A stretch of 64,000 nt of DNA from the NCBI RefSeq assembly GCF_902459465.1, contig NC_047066.1:18913047-18977046 (forward strand), in the 5' to 3' direction. The notes under the pieces are model-generated. The model was not told where the DNA came from. It made no database searches and saw nothing but the letters and a program-made list of their open reading frames with translations. Below are positions 35,839 to 47,299 of the stretch, in pieces; the first letter of the stretch is position 1, and each line of letters opens with the position of its first letter. The DNA is from Asterias rubens (lineage: Eukaryota; Echinodermata; Asteroidea; Forcipulatida; Asteriidae). The translations under genes were made by a program, and so were the position numbers.

Positions 35839-36166
35839 TTAAAGGCACATGACACTATTAGTAATTACTCAAAACAATTGTTAGCATAAAAACTTACTTG
35901 GTAGCAAGCATTGGAGAGCTGGTGATAGTATAAAACATCTGATTAACGTAGTTTTTTAGAAAGAGGTAATTTCTCACACAAATTATTATGCATCTAAAAG
36001 CAAACCATTTTGTGCAGCAAGGGTGTTTTTCTTTCATTATTCTTTTGCAACTTCGATAACCAATCGAGCCAAAATCTTCACAGGTTTGTATTCTATGCAT
36101 ATGTTGAGATACACCAAGAGAGAATACTGGTATTTGACAATTACCAATAGTGTCCAGTGTCTTTAA
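35839..36166 (+). repeat. family A element, TTAA-flanked, short form
   Basis: AGGCACATGACACTATTAG at the left, CCAATAGTGTCCAGTGTC at the right, TTAA at both edges. About 50 bp shorter inside than the standard form because the GAGACCTC hairpin region is deleted. Confidence 0.85.
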
Positions 36167-36206
36167 AGGGTTGTCTAAGTGGCTATACATTCTACTTCTC
36201 ATTCTT

Positions 36207-36478
36207 CCCAGGTCAAAATTCCAGTTGAACCTAGTTAAACTGGGTTTAACTGGAACTAGTTGAAAACCAGTTGATAAACTAGTTAAACACAGTTAATACC
36301 AGTTGGTTTAATATGGAAAATGGACAGAAACCTACTGGTCTATAATTTCAACCTAATTGAACTCAGTTAAACCTAGTCCAAACCAGTTGGTTAATATGGA
36401 AAATGGACGAGTTTGGTCACTATCCAGTTGAACCAGTTGACACCAGTTAACTAGGTTCAAGTGGAATTTTGACCTGGG
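36207..36478 (+). repeat. family B fold-back, 272 bp
   Basis: Same length and order as 12563-12834 with few differences (GATAAACTAG for GATAAATTAG, AACCTAATTG for AACCTAGTTG). Ends CCAGGTCAAAATTCCAGTTG and its inverse. Confidence 0.92.
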
Positions 36479-36606
36479 TTATTAAGTGACTCTTGTGAAT
36501 AAAGTACACGATGTTGGCTCGAACACATTTCACACTTTTTTTCCTAATCGAGAATGTTACTAAAAAGTGTGAGAAAACATATATTGTGGAATTGAACCCA
36601 ACAGAT

Positions 36607-36985
36607 TTAAAGACAGTGGACACTATTGGTTATTGTCAAAGACCAATCTTCTCACTTGGTGTATCTCAACATATGCACAAAATAACAAACCTGTGAAAAC
36701 TTTTACTCAATTGGTTGTGGAAGTTACCAGATAATAATGAAAGAAAAACACCCTTGTCATATGAAGTTGTTTTCATATGCTTTATTTCGAGACCTCAAAA
36801 TCTAATTCTGAGGTCTCAAATTTAATTTTTGGGGAATTACTCCTTTCTCGAAAACTATGTTACTTTAGAGGGAGCCGTTTGTCACAATGTTTTATACTAT
36901 CAACAGCTCCCCATTACTCGTTACCAAGTAAGCTTTTATGCTAATAATTATTTTGAGTATTACCAATAGTGTCCAGTGCCTTTAA
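36607..36985 (-). repeat. family A element, TTAA-flanked
   Basis: Minus-strand copy: AGGCACTGGACACTATTGG at the right edge inverted, and AGACAGTGGACACTATTGG at the left edge. GAGACCTCA and TGAGGTCTC hairpin retained. Confidence 0.9.
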
Positions 36986-37159
36986 TCGCAGGTTCGTTCT
37001 GAGTAAGGACCCGTAAACCTGACAAGTGTGTTTCATACTTTGACATTAAAAGCCAAACTTGTTTGCCGTGACAAAAATATACAACCACAAGTTTCTACTA
37101 TTTTTCTCTTCCCTGAAATCATGCACTGTAAAAGTCTAATTATTAAAGTGCATTTTTTT

Positions 37160-37330
37160 TATTGTTTTTTTACACAATCATGTGAAGAAGTAATAATTTA
37201 TTACTATGTAATAATTATTCATACAACTGAAGTATTTAGTCATTTATTTGATTTAATTGTATTCTCTCAAATATATAAATATATATATTGCATTTATTTT
37301 TATGCATATTTTATATATTATTATATTATT
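37160..37330. other. very AT-rich stretch
   Basis: Dense TATATA and ATTATT words (37260-37330) with no coding or repeat-family signal. Confidence 0.5.
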
Positions 37331-37430
37331 TAAACGTTGCTGAAAAACTGTGATAAGTACCTGCACTTGTAGTATGTTATTATGAGATATCCCGATATTA
37401 CACATTGTTGGGAAGGGTCTCAAGTTTCCA

Positions 37431-37660
37431 ATAGACCCTATTCACAATGCGTAGCGCACATACACGCACGTCTCCTGTCCGCCATTTTGTGTGTCAAAGC
37501 GTGCACAAAAGGGATGGACTTCCCCAAAAAGGCAGAAACTGGTAGATTGTTTGGAGGTGCGTAAACACATGTACCATCCTTTTGTGCACGTTTTGACACA
37601 CAAATTGGCGGACAAGAGACACGCGTGTATGTGTGCTGTGCGTTGTGAATAGGGTCTATA
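37431..37660. repeat. 230-bp fold-back, ATAGACCCTATTC termini
   Basis: ATAGACCCTATTCACAATGC at the left is inverse to GTTGTGAATAGGGTCTAT at the right, and the arms continue through GCGTGCACAAAAGGGATGG and CCATCCTTTTGTGCACG. The loop is about 45 bp. Confidence 0.88.
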
Positions 37661-37800
37661 CATGTAGTTATGTTGTAATATATAGCGTATATATTCTAGT
37701 ATTTTTTATAGTACCTATAATGGTTCCCATACCACGTTTCATTATTCATACATTGGTTGAAACAGCATTAGTATTGTAAAGAAATAATTACTTAGGACCT

Positions 37801-37948
37801 TGGGTGGATTTCACAAAGAGTTAAGACTAGTCTTATCTCGAGTTAGGATGAGTTACTCTTCCTAACTTAGGACTGTACATACGTTTTTAATATCTGCTAG
37901 GACTAGTCCTAAGTTAGGACTAGTCCTAACTCTTTGTGAAACCAACCC
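37801..37948. repeat. family C palindrome
   Basis: GGTGGATTTCACAAAGAGTT and AACTCTTTGTGAAACCAAC ends; GACTAGTC arms inside. Same family as 38193, 59788 and the nested copy at 34581. Confidence 0.88.
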
Positions 37949-38192
37949 CTGGACTTTGTTGTTGGCCACGAAGGTCATGATCTCTCACTTAGCCTTGGGT
38001 CTTTAAAATAATGTTCTCATGGACACACCAAGGTTTCTTCCCTGTTTTCCACCTCTGTGGACCCAGGTTCGAATCCCACCTGGAGCCCTGCATTTGGAAT
38101 GGGTGTTCAGTCCCTACCTGGTTGCATGGGTTCCCCCAATGGGTTTTCCTTCTACATCCAAATCTCATAGTTACTTCAGGCCTACATTTACA

Positions 38193-38324
38193 GGGGTGGA
38201 TTTAACAAAGAGTTAGGACTAGTCTTATCTCGAGTTAGGACCAGTTACTTTTCATAACCTAGGACTATCCATGCAATTTGTATATCTCCTAGGACTAGTC
38301 CTAACTCTTTGTGAAATCGACCCC
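38193..38324. repeat. family C palindrome
   Basis: GGGGTGGATTTAACAAAGAG and CTCTTTGTGAAATCGACCCC ends. It is the second family C copy within 500 bp in the same orientation. Confidence 0.88.
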
Positions 38325-38568
38325 AGGCTACATTGAATGGCACTTATTTCATTACGAGAAAGAAAAACAGTGAAAAGTAATCCCTGTCCATTAAAGACAG
38401 AAATCTCATACCTAAAAACCCTAACTGGGAAAGGGTCAACACAATGCATGGACATGTCTCTTAAGAAATCCATCAAGACTGGTTTGCAAGGTGTTATGGT
38501 TCAGATTTAGGATTCTCCTAATATGGTTGGTCACACCATATTTTATTTTTAATGGCATAAGTCCTGAA

Positions 38569-38739
38569 GGACCTTATGCATTGACGTCATCCAGCCGCCA
38601 TCTTAGAGGTAAAACGGTGACGATACAATCGAAACACACAGATTTGTACGCGCGCACACAGGATTGGCCAATGAACAACCTCCTTTTGAACTCTAGGGGT
38701 GGGCGCCTTACTAAAATGACGTCATGTGCATAAGGTCTG
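38569..38739. repeat. 170-bp fold-back, GACCTTATGCA termini
   Basis: GGACCTTATGCATTGACGTCAT and ATGACGTCATGTGCATAAGGTC are inverse (outer 20 bases each). The middle is GC-rich with no coding capacity. Only copy seen. Confidence 0.75.
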
Positions 38740-39299
38740 TACAAAAGTACATTTTTATAACAATAGTAGATGCACATATCACATATCTCAAAATGAATTT
38801 CTCCAAATAAAAATAATGTGTAAACTGTATGTAAAAAAAGTGTACATTTTGGGAACGTTCCAAATGCATGTAATTTGATACCTGACCAGGTGAACAATTT
38901 GTATGAATTTTTCCGATTAGAAAATGAAATCAAGGAGGAATCAAAGATTGCTGACCTGGTGTTAATTTGCATATTCGCGAAAAATGTTAAAACATGAAAA
39001 ACCTGGCCACATTGAGATGTGAGCAAATGTTGTTAACTTTCAAGCACATGAATGTTAAATGAAACAACCGTTTGAGGAAATTGTCCCTCAAAAGTAGGTG
39101 TCGATCAGCTTCCTTTAAAAGAACATAGTTTAAACATTGATAAAAAAAAAACACAGTTAAAGTGGCAGGAGTGGGAATTGGATCATTCTAAACAGGGTAT
39201 TTATGCAACTTTTGTATTATTTAAGCCACAGGGTTAAGGTTATTATTGCTTGTGAAAGTTTATTACACACATGTAGGTGCTGCACTTTATAGTTTATAG

Positions 39300-39600
39300 T
39301 TTCCCAGTACAATATTCTTCATCCATGAGCCTTTGATCAACATCAAACATTCATCTTCAACTTTCCAATGGTCCACGCATGAATACCCGCTGTGGTCATA
39401 GAGCATTCTCAGTAGCTGCACCAATTTGCTGGAACAAGCTCCCTCTTCACATCCGTGACTCATCCTCAATCAGCTCATTCAAGTTTTAGTTAAAAACACA
39501 TCTTTTCAGACAATGCTAAAGCGCTTTGAAACGCCTGAGGGAGCGCTATACAAATGTTATTTATTATTGTATTATCATTATTATGTACCGGTACATTGTT
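39300..39600 (+). mobile_element. CR1/L2-type LINE 3' remnant
   Basis: Translating in the plus frames with breaks gives NTRCGHRAFSVAAP, CWNKLPLHIRDSSS and LKTHLFRQC, the usual last residues of a CR1/L2 reverse-transcriptase ORF. AAGCGCTTTGAAACGCC, GCGCTATACAAATGTTATT and an ATTATT tail follow. Frame is broken, so it is a dead fragment. Confidence 0.75.
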
Positions 39601-40446
39601 TCATGCATTTTGAGACAACTTGACCTCAGCTCTCGCTTTTATTTTTTTGAGAAATTTATTCAAAACATTAATAAATCCTTTAAAAAAATATAGGAGCATT
39701 TTCCCTGGGGAAGTTTAAAGTTATAGAATAGTATTGAGAAATCTGCATTCTTCTCTAATAGAAATATTTTCAGCTACATCCATTTTTATAAATTTTGGTG
39801 TTGTGTTTGGGTTTTGGGTATTTTCAGTTTATCTTCCTTCATTAAGCATTATTTTTCAGTGAAAATATTTTAATATAAGTACACTTGTATTTTTTGCATT
39901 TCTGCGACAAAAAACTTTGTAAATTATGTATTCTGATGCCATCTAGTCACTACAAACACAGCATTTATACACATCATTGTTTTCTCTCTCTCTGTTTGTG
40001 GTTTATCTGTTTATATTATTTAAGTTATTTTCCCTCTGTTACCTTATTTTCATCATCATTTAAAACATTTTTTTTTTAAGCTTTCCAATATTGCATGTCA
40101 AAGTATTATAATTGAGAATCAAATCAGAACCAAATTTAATAAGACAGGAGGTATTTTACTCTTTTGGATTTTAGGAATATCTCAACGCCCTGGTTTTGTT
40201 TAAAATGTACTACCAACACACTTTCAGGTATTCCTTTAGTCTAGTAGAAGTGTCATTTACTAAGGAAAGGATGTTTGCTCTTAAAATTAGCCATACAGCT
40301 TTTCAGTTCACCAGCCGATTTTCTCATCGGCTTTTCAGCTGTGACATTGAATAATGAATAATTTAAAAACATAGTACAAGTCTTGCTGTGACTTGCACTT
40401 TCCTGTTTTTGATTCCTCTCTTGTTTTTCTTCTGACAAACTGCAGT

Positions 40447-40545
40447 TACATGAGTAGGATTTGAAACTTGGCATGTGGAAATACGATAAAGTAGGCCCAA
40501 GGTTTGCGGTAACACCATGTAATGATAATCTCTAAATGAGTTACA
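40447..40545 (-). repeat. family J fragment
   Basis: GTAGGATTTGAAACTTGGC, GGAAATACGATA and TTTGCGGTAACACCATGTAA match the outer part of the copy at 53229-53470. Confidence 0.65.
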
Positions 40546-40744
40546 TACTTGAATAATGGAATCTCAAGGTCGGTGGTTGATTAGATGTACACAAATTGAA
40601 GTAACTATGGTAACATGCACACAGATTGAGTCCCTAATGGTGAAATTTGTGAGTTTTTGTACAAGTTGACCACTGTCTAGGAGGTTTGTGTGGTAGCACA
40701 ACGGCTCAAAAGTGGGTATAATTCTCAACATTTTCAGTCAGTTT

Positions 40745-41095
40745 AAAGATCAGGTGAGCTGTGCTGTAGCACCATGTGTCAAGTCGCTTTTGAGTAGTGC
40801 TGGTTCTGAAAAGAGCACCAACACTACTCAAAAGAGATTTACTCATGGTGCTACAGCAAACCTAACCATAAAGCCCGGTTCATACTTCCTGTTAATGCGA
40901 ATGTGAAGCGAATTTGACGTGAATTTGACGTCACAACCCTCCTTTCGCAGCGTTATATTGGCAAGTGAGTTGAGCCGAGTTGAACTGCTGCGAATTTTTC
41001 GTTGCGAATTTGTGACGTCACCATTTGTATCGCATTCGCAGGAAGTATGAACCGGGCTTTATACTCCCACCATACAAAGTTTCAAATCTGACAGT
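40745..41095 (+). repeat. family J copy interrupted by a family H element
   Basis: Family J runs GTGCTGGTTCTGAAAAGAGC and CACTACTCAAAAGAGATTTA up to AAACCTAACCATA. A complete family H element (AAGCCCGGTTCATACTTCC to GGAAGTATGAACCGGGCTT) occupies 40870-41061. Family J resumes TATACTCCCACCATACAAAG. The uninterrupted order can be read at 22556-22596 (AAACCTGATTATACTCCCAC). Confidence 0.85.
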
Positions 41096-41292
41096 TTAAA
41101 GATGTTTGTCTCTGTGCCGAAAATGTTGCTGTATGTGCAGACTAATATGCTGGACTGAGGGAGGAAATTTTGTTTTAAGTAATACTCAAATACAGAGGTT
41201 TTGTACTAAATAGATAAATTTAAAACCTTGAAATTTGGAAACTCCATTAAATTTTATGTGCAAATCAATGTCAACTATATGATTCATTTAAA

Positions 41293-41573
41293 CCCAGGTC
41301 AAAATTCCAGTTGAACCTAGTTAACTGGGGTCAACTGGTTCAACTGGATAGTGATCAAACTCGTCCATTTTCCATATTAACCAACTGGTTTGGACTAGGT
41401 TTAACTGTGTTCAACTAGGTTGAAATTATAAACCAGTTGGTTTCTGTCCATTTTCCATATTAAACCAACTGGTTTTAACTGTGTTTAACTAGTTTATCAA
41501 CTGGTTTCAACTAGTTCCAGTTAAACCCAGTTTAACTAGGTTCAACTGGAATTTTGACCTGGGAAGTGATGAC
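41293..41573 (-). repeat. family B fold-back, inverted copy
   Basis: Reads as the reverse complement of 36207-36478 with small insertions (GGTTTTAACTG, TTGGTTTCTG). Ends CCAGGTCAAAATTCCAGTTG and its inverse are perfect. Confidence 0.9.
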
Positions 41574-43079
41574 GGAGGAGGTCCAAGTTTATAGAAATTT
41601 GTAAAGCTAATTGTTTCTCATTTTTAAAATGCTGAACACGAGTCAAAATTTTAAATGTACTGTCATGTGCCCTTTTTTCAGGTGTCGTGTTTATTCTCTG
41701 AAAATACACAACTTTATTATGGATATTTAAATATCATTAAACATTTGTATTTCAACAGTTATTGTACAATATGGGTGCTGTATTTATGTATTGTCGATTG
41801 ATGTACCATAAAAGAAATTTAATTGTAGTGAATTTATACGTTAAAACGTGATTTAAATAAATTGAAATATCATGGAAAAGAACCTATGTTTTTAGTGAGG
41901 TTAGATTTTGCATTGTATTGTATTTCTATACCGCATGCATGTTCTACATGGTTTTTTCAGCTTAAAGTCTTACGTTTTGGGTTGTATGTACATTTCTGTA
42001 TGTTTTTTGTTTGTATAGCGCCATGAGCACTTTGTTGGATTTGTGTGCTTTATAAGTTTCGATCATTCCCATTGTAGCGACTCAGCATGCTGTTCCCAGA
42101 CAAACGGTTGGGTCATACTTCGCTCGTCCCCAGCGCCTTGCTTTAACCAAAGGCGCTGGGATTGGCAAACGTATTATGCACTGTCATTGGTTTGATAATG
42201 CGCAGTCCCATCATGCATCACACTCACACTGCACCATATTTCTCTATGCACTGCATACTTGACGTACTTCCTGAACAAGAATCTGTGCAAGCGATATTAG
42301 CCCATCCAGCGGTCCTGGATAGACTGGCCGCTGGGGCCGAGCGAAGGGTCATACCTCCATGTAAATTGGGGAAGAGAGACAGCCCCACCCGCCCCCCCCC
42401 CCCCACCCTTGGTCCTGTAATGCACAAAAGAGCCATCACTCCCCTCCCCCCACCCCAAAATAATAATCCTCAAAAGAGTTCCTTGTTAAAAAAGCGCACA
42501 ACAAAGACACAAATTGGTGGAACATGAGCAGGGAATGTGGCCAAACAGCATTAACATTTCATAAACATATTATTTATTAGCTTTTTTTGTTGAGTCTTGT
42601 ACCGTTTTGAAACATCTTCTCATTGCTGGATGGTCACTAATGGGCGACACCTAATAATAAACAACTGTTTAGGGTGGAGTTCATCCTAAAAAAAAGCAGT
42701 AGAAATAGTGATATGCCAACGGTACAACTATTAGTTGTGCTATGAATTTTCAAACACAGAAACAAAAAAGCTTTTGTGCCAACTTTTTTCAGAAAGCTTG
42801 AATGATGTCCGTTATTTTATGTTACTATTCTGTCGGTTTATACAAATTTTCACGTGGGGGAAATTCTAAATAACAATATTAAACAACAAAACATAAACAG
42901 CTATGATGCTATTGGTGTTAATTCATTTAATCTTATTTATTTGTTACTGTTCTTTGTTTGTTTCTTACTCGTGATTTGTTAATCGTATTCAAACTTGTTT
43001 GTTTTGTTTGATTTGATTTGATTGCTAAAAATAATAAACTTAATTCTTTGTCCTAAACATATTTTGTATAGCCAATAGG
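41574..43079. other. gene-free intergenic stretch
   Basis: A CR1/L2-like 3' tail fragment (TTGTATAGCGCCATGAGCAC) lies at 42014-42033, and C-rich runs at 42390-42410. A frame at 42162-42527 is Pro-rich through these runs and has no family signature. An AATAAA at 41856 might end the E3-ligase transcript. Confidence 0.4.
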
Positions 43080-43261
43080 CTGGCATCATTCTGTCTAATG
43101 GTGGCGCTCGACGACTTTGCCGTGTTTTTGTTTGATGACGCCTCCTCTGAATCAGAGTCTGATAGGATATGTGGGGACTTCCCTTCCTTTTTTTATTACA
43201 ATGCGAGACCATTCCAAACAAGCAGGTTGCTTTCATTCTTCCATGACTTCGGTATTCCTCG
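43080..43261 (+). promoter_or_regulatory. possible promoter and untranslated first exon of the ALPH gene
   Basis: The ALPH coding exon has a splice acceptor (ATCCAG, ending 45845) 30 bp before its ATG, so an upstream non-coding exon is expected. The nearest strong donor upstream is CTCG/GTAAGT at 43261-43267, after a mildly GC-rich stretch. The link is an inference from position and donor strength only. Confidence 0.3.
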
Positions 43262-43554
43262 GTAAGTCCTGAACAAAGTGAGTGGCAGTGGAGTGGGGTG
43301 GAGTGAATGGACAGCTAGAATAAACAATGGAGTACTAATTGCACGACGTGGAACGCACTCGGTGAATGTTATAAATAATTTCCTCCGTATTGGGAGTCGG
43401 GGTAAAAATGAACAAAATGATAAGATTGACTACTTGCCTACGGTGTGTCCTTGAATGTTGTAGCTTTTCATTCAAAATGCACACAATTGAATCGACTGCC
43501 GGATTACTTTCCGTATGGCGCCACCACTTTTCCCTTCACTTTTAGTTACAATTG

Positions 43555-45684
43555 ATAATAATAATAATAATAAACCGTATTTATATACTATAGCGCATAT
43601 CACTAAAACAAAGTCCCTATGCGCTTTAAGGAAAACAAAATAAAGGAAGAATGAACCATCAAAGAAAGTTACTGAAAAACGTTGAAAAGATGAGTTTTAA
43701 GGCGTTTTTTGAATGTGTCAACTGTGGAAGCATCCTTGACAGACTCGGGTAGGCCATTCCACAGTTCAGCTGCAGCTACTTGGAAAGAGCGAGCACCATA
43801 AGATTTTGTAACGGGTGGAAATGACAAGAAGAGACTTTGACTTAGAACGTAAATTTCTCGAAGGAATGTATTTGTGAACTAGGTCCTGGAGATAAATCGG
43901 GGCTGTGCCTTGCAAACATTGAAAAGTTAAAAGGAGAATTTTGAATTTAATTCTAGCTTGAACAGGTAGCCAATGAAGATTTTGTAGGATGGGAGTTATG
44001 TGATCACGTGGACGAGTGCATGTGACTAATCTAGCAGCTGAATTTTGAACTCGTTGCAGTTTTTTAATAAGAGAATCCGGTAAACCAAAGAGAAGACTGT
44101 TGCAGGTGTCAATTCTAGACATGACGAGGGAATGAACAAGTGTTTCAGTAGTTTTGGTGTCGAGATATTTTCTTATGGAGCCGATTTTGTGAAGTGCGAA
44201 GGAAGCAGTCTTACAGATAAGGTTAACATGATTGCACATTGTGAGGTTTTTGTCAAAGATGACACAAAGATTCCTAGCAAATGAAACAGGATTGATGTTA
44301 TCGTCGTCAAGCTGGAATGACACAAGAGGAGTACAGGCACGGTAACGGCTAGTGAAATGGAGAATTTCTGTTTTATCCTCGTTTAATTTCAATCCATTAT
44401 TGGTAGACCAGTTCTTAATATCTTTAATGCACGAATGAAGTTTGAGAACGCTGTTGGACATCTGATTTTGTTTAAGGGTCAGGTACATTTGCGTATCATC
44501 CGCATACAGCATGCAAGAAATGTCGTGATTTTTTTTTTTTTTTTTTGATGATATTGTGGCGGAACAGGGTGTAAGTTGAGTGTAGTTGGTGGACTGTGGC
44601 CAGTCTACTGCGCCTTTCTGCGTCGCGTGGGGTCTGCGCGTTGGCTATAAAACAGGCGGCGCTGGAGGCGTGCTCTCTCTCTCTCTCTGCGGCGTGCTGT
44701 GTTATCTGATCTCGAAGTTTATCTCTCCACGTGTTGCTCTTGGGCTAGTCTAGCATTTAGGGATTGAGGTTACGTGTTGCTGGGTTGTCGAGGGATCGAG
44801 GATTGAACCGCCGACCGTATAGATAGAAGAGCGAGGTAACTAATAAGTTTGAGTACCGGGATTTTGGGAACGGGAGCGTGTGTTGTGTTTCCTTACGTTG
44901 GAACTGCGAATACTGAGGTCGTGTGAGAGCGAATAACCGCATCTCGGGTAGAGAAAACGGTTGAGTGTAGCCCGGGGAATTCACGACTTGTATGTGGTTC
45001 GGTGAGGCACACTGTTTATCGCTGGAAGGTTCCTGGGGAATTTCCCTCCTGCTTTGTGGGTTAGAAGTTACGCCGTGTGAGGCATAGTCTGTATTTGAGA
45101 AGATTGTGTAACTTGTATGAGGTGTGAGGTTCACCTGTCACTGGGCCCAATTGTGTATAACTTGTGTATGAGGTTTAGTGCATTTATTGATTGCATTGTC
45201 TAAGGGCCTGATACTATTATTAGGCGAGGTTATTGGGTTGTGTTGTGATTATAAACCTGTGAATTATCTATTGATTATTGTACTTGAAATAAACCATTTA
45301 ATTGGGCCTTGGAACCTATGAATCCTTGTGAGGTTATTTGAGGTTTCCTAACTGCTCGTTTATAATTTGAGGTTAATCTAAGTCTAGGTGGTGGTACATC
45401 TCCACCAAACGAATCGCCCGCAGGCTTTAGCCGCCGCTCGTTATTAGTCCCCCCTTGTGTTTGGGTAGCCGCTCACCTGAGCACCAGGGCTCATAAATAT
45501 ATTTTGGGGTGTGATAATTAACCCGGGGGGCCGGTGTCCCCGTCGAACAAGACCAGACTTTTTGGCCCCACCCCCCCGGTCCCGCCACAATATCTTCAAG
45601 GGGAGAGGCGAACAAGGTAAACGCAAGAGGTCCTAAGACGGGATGATATCTCATTGAATGAGGTAAATTAGATTTATCAAATGA
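43555..45684 (-). pseudogene. CR1/L2-type reverse transcriptase remnant (LINE)
   Basis: Minus strand. The 5' piece (45654 down to 45594) reads HPVLGPLAFTLFASPLEDI. After the LTR and an 18-base A run, the frame resumes HDISCMLYADDTQMYL, holding the YADD catalytic motif. It continues through LKLNEDKTEILHF, LHKIGSIRKYL and LHWLPVQARIKFKILLL. A frameshift near 43800 ends the long frame; the next frame continues SFQVAAAELWNGLPES and LKTHLFNVF. The element is 5'-truncated (no endonuclease), has a frame-breaking A run and a frameshift, and ends in (TTA)n. It lies in a putative 5'-UTR intron of ALPH. Not functional. Confidence 0.9.
44555..45589. mobile_element. solo LTR of an LTR retrotransposon
   Basis: A 1,035-bp insert with ends TGTGGCGGAACAGGG and GGTCCCGCCACA (TG...CA, 8-bp inverse tips), flanked by a 4-bp duplication ATAT (44551-44554 and 45590-45593). 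Removing it joins GAAGATAT to CATC, in the middle of LINE coding sequence. It has a TATAAA at 44646, a CT run at 44679-44696 and AATAAA at 45288, the promoter and polyadenylation signals expected of an LTR read on the plus strand. There is no internal retroviral-type coding region, so this is the product of LTR-LTR recombination. Gypsy or BEL origin cannot be told. Confidence 0.82.
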
Positions 45685-45875
45685 AAAAGTGGTGGCGCCA
45701 TAAGGAAACTTTTCCCACAGTATGATTTTGATGTTAATTACAATGAAACACTAATTATTTAATTGGCACAAGGTACACAAGAAATATGTGGTTTAAAAGT
45801 TTTGTGAGCATTAAATGAATTGAGTCTCATTTCTTTTGAATCCAGGGAGGAGTTTTCAACTGATGATTAAACAGC

Positions 45876-46703
45876 ATGGCGAAAAGGATAACTCTGGACG
45901 ACATCCCACCAAAGTTTCGTACCGACAACGAGTTCCGACTCCACCCAGCCAAAGTCCCACATGTTGTACTGGAACCAGATTTCGTTGCCGACAAACGTGT
46001 TTTTGTGATCGGTGACGTCCACGGGTGCTGTGATGAATTGAAGCTTCTGATCGACAAAGCTGGAATCACTATCGGGGATCCTGACTCCATAATAATACTA
46101 GTGGGAGACCTAATTAATAAGGGACCCAAAAATAAAGAAGTGTTGGAGTTCGTCCGTCAACTTGGCGCTTTCTCTGTTCGTGGAAACCATGACCAGAAGT
46201 GCATTAGTCAAATGGCGTTTTTACGAGAAGGCAAACCCATCGAGGAGGAGTTTGAATATCTGCGAGAAATGTCTGACGAGGATTTCGATCAGCTTATAGA
46301 TCTCCCATATACAATCAGTCTGCCCTCGCTTAAATCTGTAATCGTGCATGCTGGTCTAGTTCCTGGACTCCCCCTGGCTTCACAAGATGCTGTTGAAATG
46401 ATCATTATGCGGAATCTAATCGAGGACACTGCTAATGATCATACGGAAAGCGACTATCAAGAGCGACGTTATAAAGCAACGAAGTCTAGAAAGGTCGGTC
46501 AGCCATGGGCGAGTGTGTGGCCGGGACCAGACCATGTGTATTTTGGACATGACGCTGTTAGGGGGCTACAGCAGTATGACTATGCCACTGGTCTGGACAC
46601 GGGATGTGTGTATGGAAAACGTCTAACTGGCATCTTCCTTACTGGAGATAAACAACTTGTAGAAGTAAAGGCTGCAAAAATGTATAGCGTACCTGATTTA
46701 TGA
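45876..46703 (+). CDS. ALPH: ApaH-like metallophosphatase (ALPH)
   Basis: Single exon, 275 residues, ATG preceded by in-frame stops and a splice acceptor at 45845. PPP-type phosphoesterase motifs occur in order: GDVHGC (46-51), GDLINKGP (77-84), RGNHDQ (102-107), HAGLVPG (158-164), then YFGHDAVRGLQ and GLDTGCVYG near residues 225-250. The last two are the signature of ApaH-like phosphatases, not of PP1/PP2A. All metal-binding Asp, His and Asn residues of the family are present, so it should be active. Bacterial ApaH splits diadenosine tetraphosphate. Eukaryotic ALPHs include the trypanosome mRNA-decapping enzyme; the animal function is poorly known and the gene is missing from vertebrates. 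No signal peptide or membrane helix is visible. TMEM17 starts 1.6 kb downstream in the same direction. Bis-tetraphosphatase is the alternative name. Confidence 0.93.
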   Translation: MAKRITLDDIPPKFRTDNEFRLHPAKVPHVVLEPDFVADKRVFVIGDVHGCCDELKLLIDKAGITIGDPDSIIILVGDLINKGPKNKEVLEFVRQLGAFSVRGNHDQKCISQMAFLREGKPIEEEFEYLREMSDEDFDQLIDLPYTISLPSLKSVIVHAGLVPGLPLASQDAVEMIIMRNLIEDTANDHTESDYQERRYKATKSRKVGQPWASVWPGPDHVYFGHDAVRGLQQYDYATGLDTGCVYGKRLTGIFLTGDKQLVEVKAAKMYSVPDL

Positions 46704-47299
46704 AGTAATTGACCTCAATGTATAAATCGTGGGCAAACATTTCCTACAAAAGTTAAAACCAAGAAGAAGATGCATAAAAGCATATACATGTATCACTAAA
46801 AAAGCCATTGAAATGTCAATTGTATTTAAAAGAATCGTTTATTTATAATTTAAATAGATTTGTCCCATCGCCGTTCTATTATGTTATGATTTGCATGGAG
46901 TACACATGGAGTATATTTGATTTGCAATAGAAGTAAGGATTTGTAGTATATTTTTATGGAATGTTAATTTTGTTTTAAATTATGCAGAACTAGTAACCAA
47001 TACCATGCTGGATTTTGGTCAGCAGCCATAATGGTTTGTACATGATCCAATTAAGTCTACTGTTTGGAAAAGGAATAACATGTAGATAACAGGTGTGAGT
47101 TGTCTGATGAAAATGATGTTCTATTCCAGCCTATTTCTTAAATGGAGCTTATTCCACTAATTTTTCACTCACTCATTGTGATCAGTTCATGAAACTTTCA
47201 GAATTATGTGCCAAGTTCTTATTTAAAAACAATGGCAGTGCTAGATGCTCATCCACAGCCTTGAGAATCCAGCTAGCTCTAAACCGTACAGTGCAATGC
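46704..47299. other. ALPH downstream region
   Basis: AT-rich 3' region without a gene. No exact AATAAA was noticed just after the stop, so the transcript end is undefined. Confidence 0.4.

Larger units (their letters stand above)
43503..45716. mobile_element. family K element split by a LINE that is split by a solo LTR
   Basis: TTTCCGTATGGCGCCACCAC (43509-43528) and GTGGTGGCGCCATAAGGAAA (45691-45710) are inverse and match the two ends of the uninterrupted 160-bp copy at 48690-48850. Between them are a minus-strand LINE remnant and, inside that, an LTR. The layers are listed separately. Confidence 0.75.

Noticed and set aside
42162..42527. 121-residue plus-strand frame
   Set aside because: Proline-rich because of C runs; no domain, no splice support.
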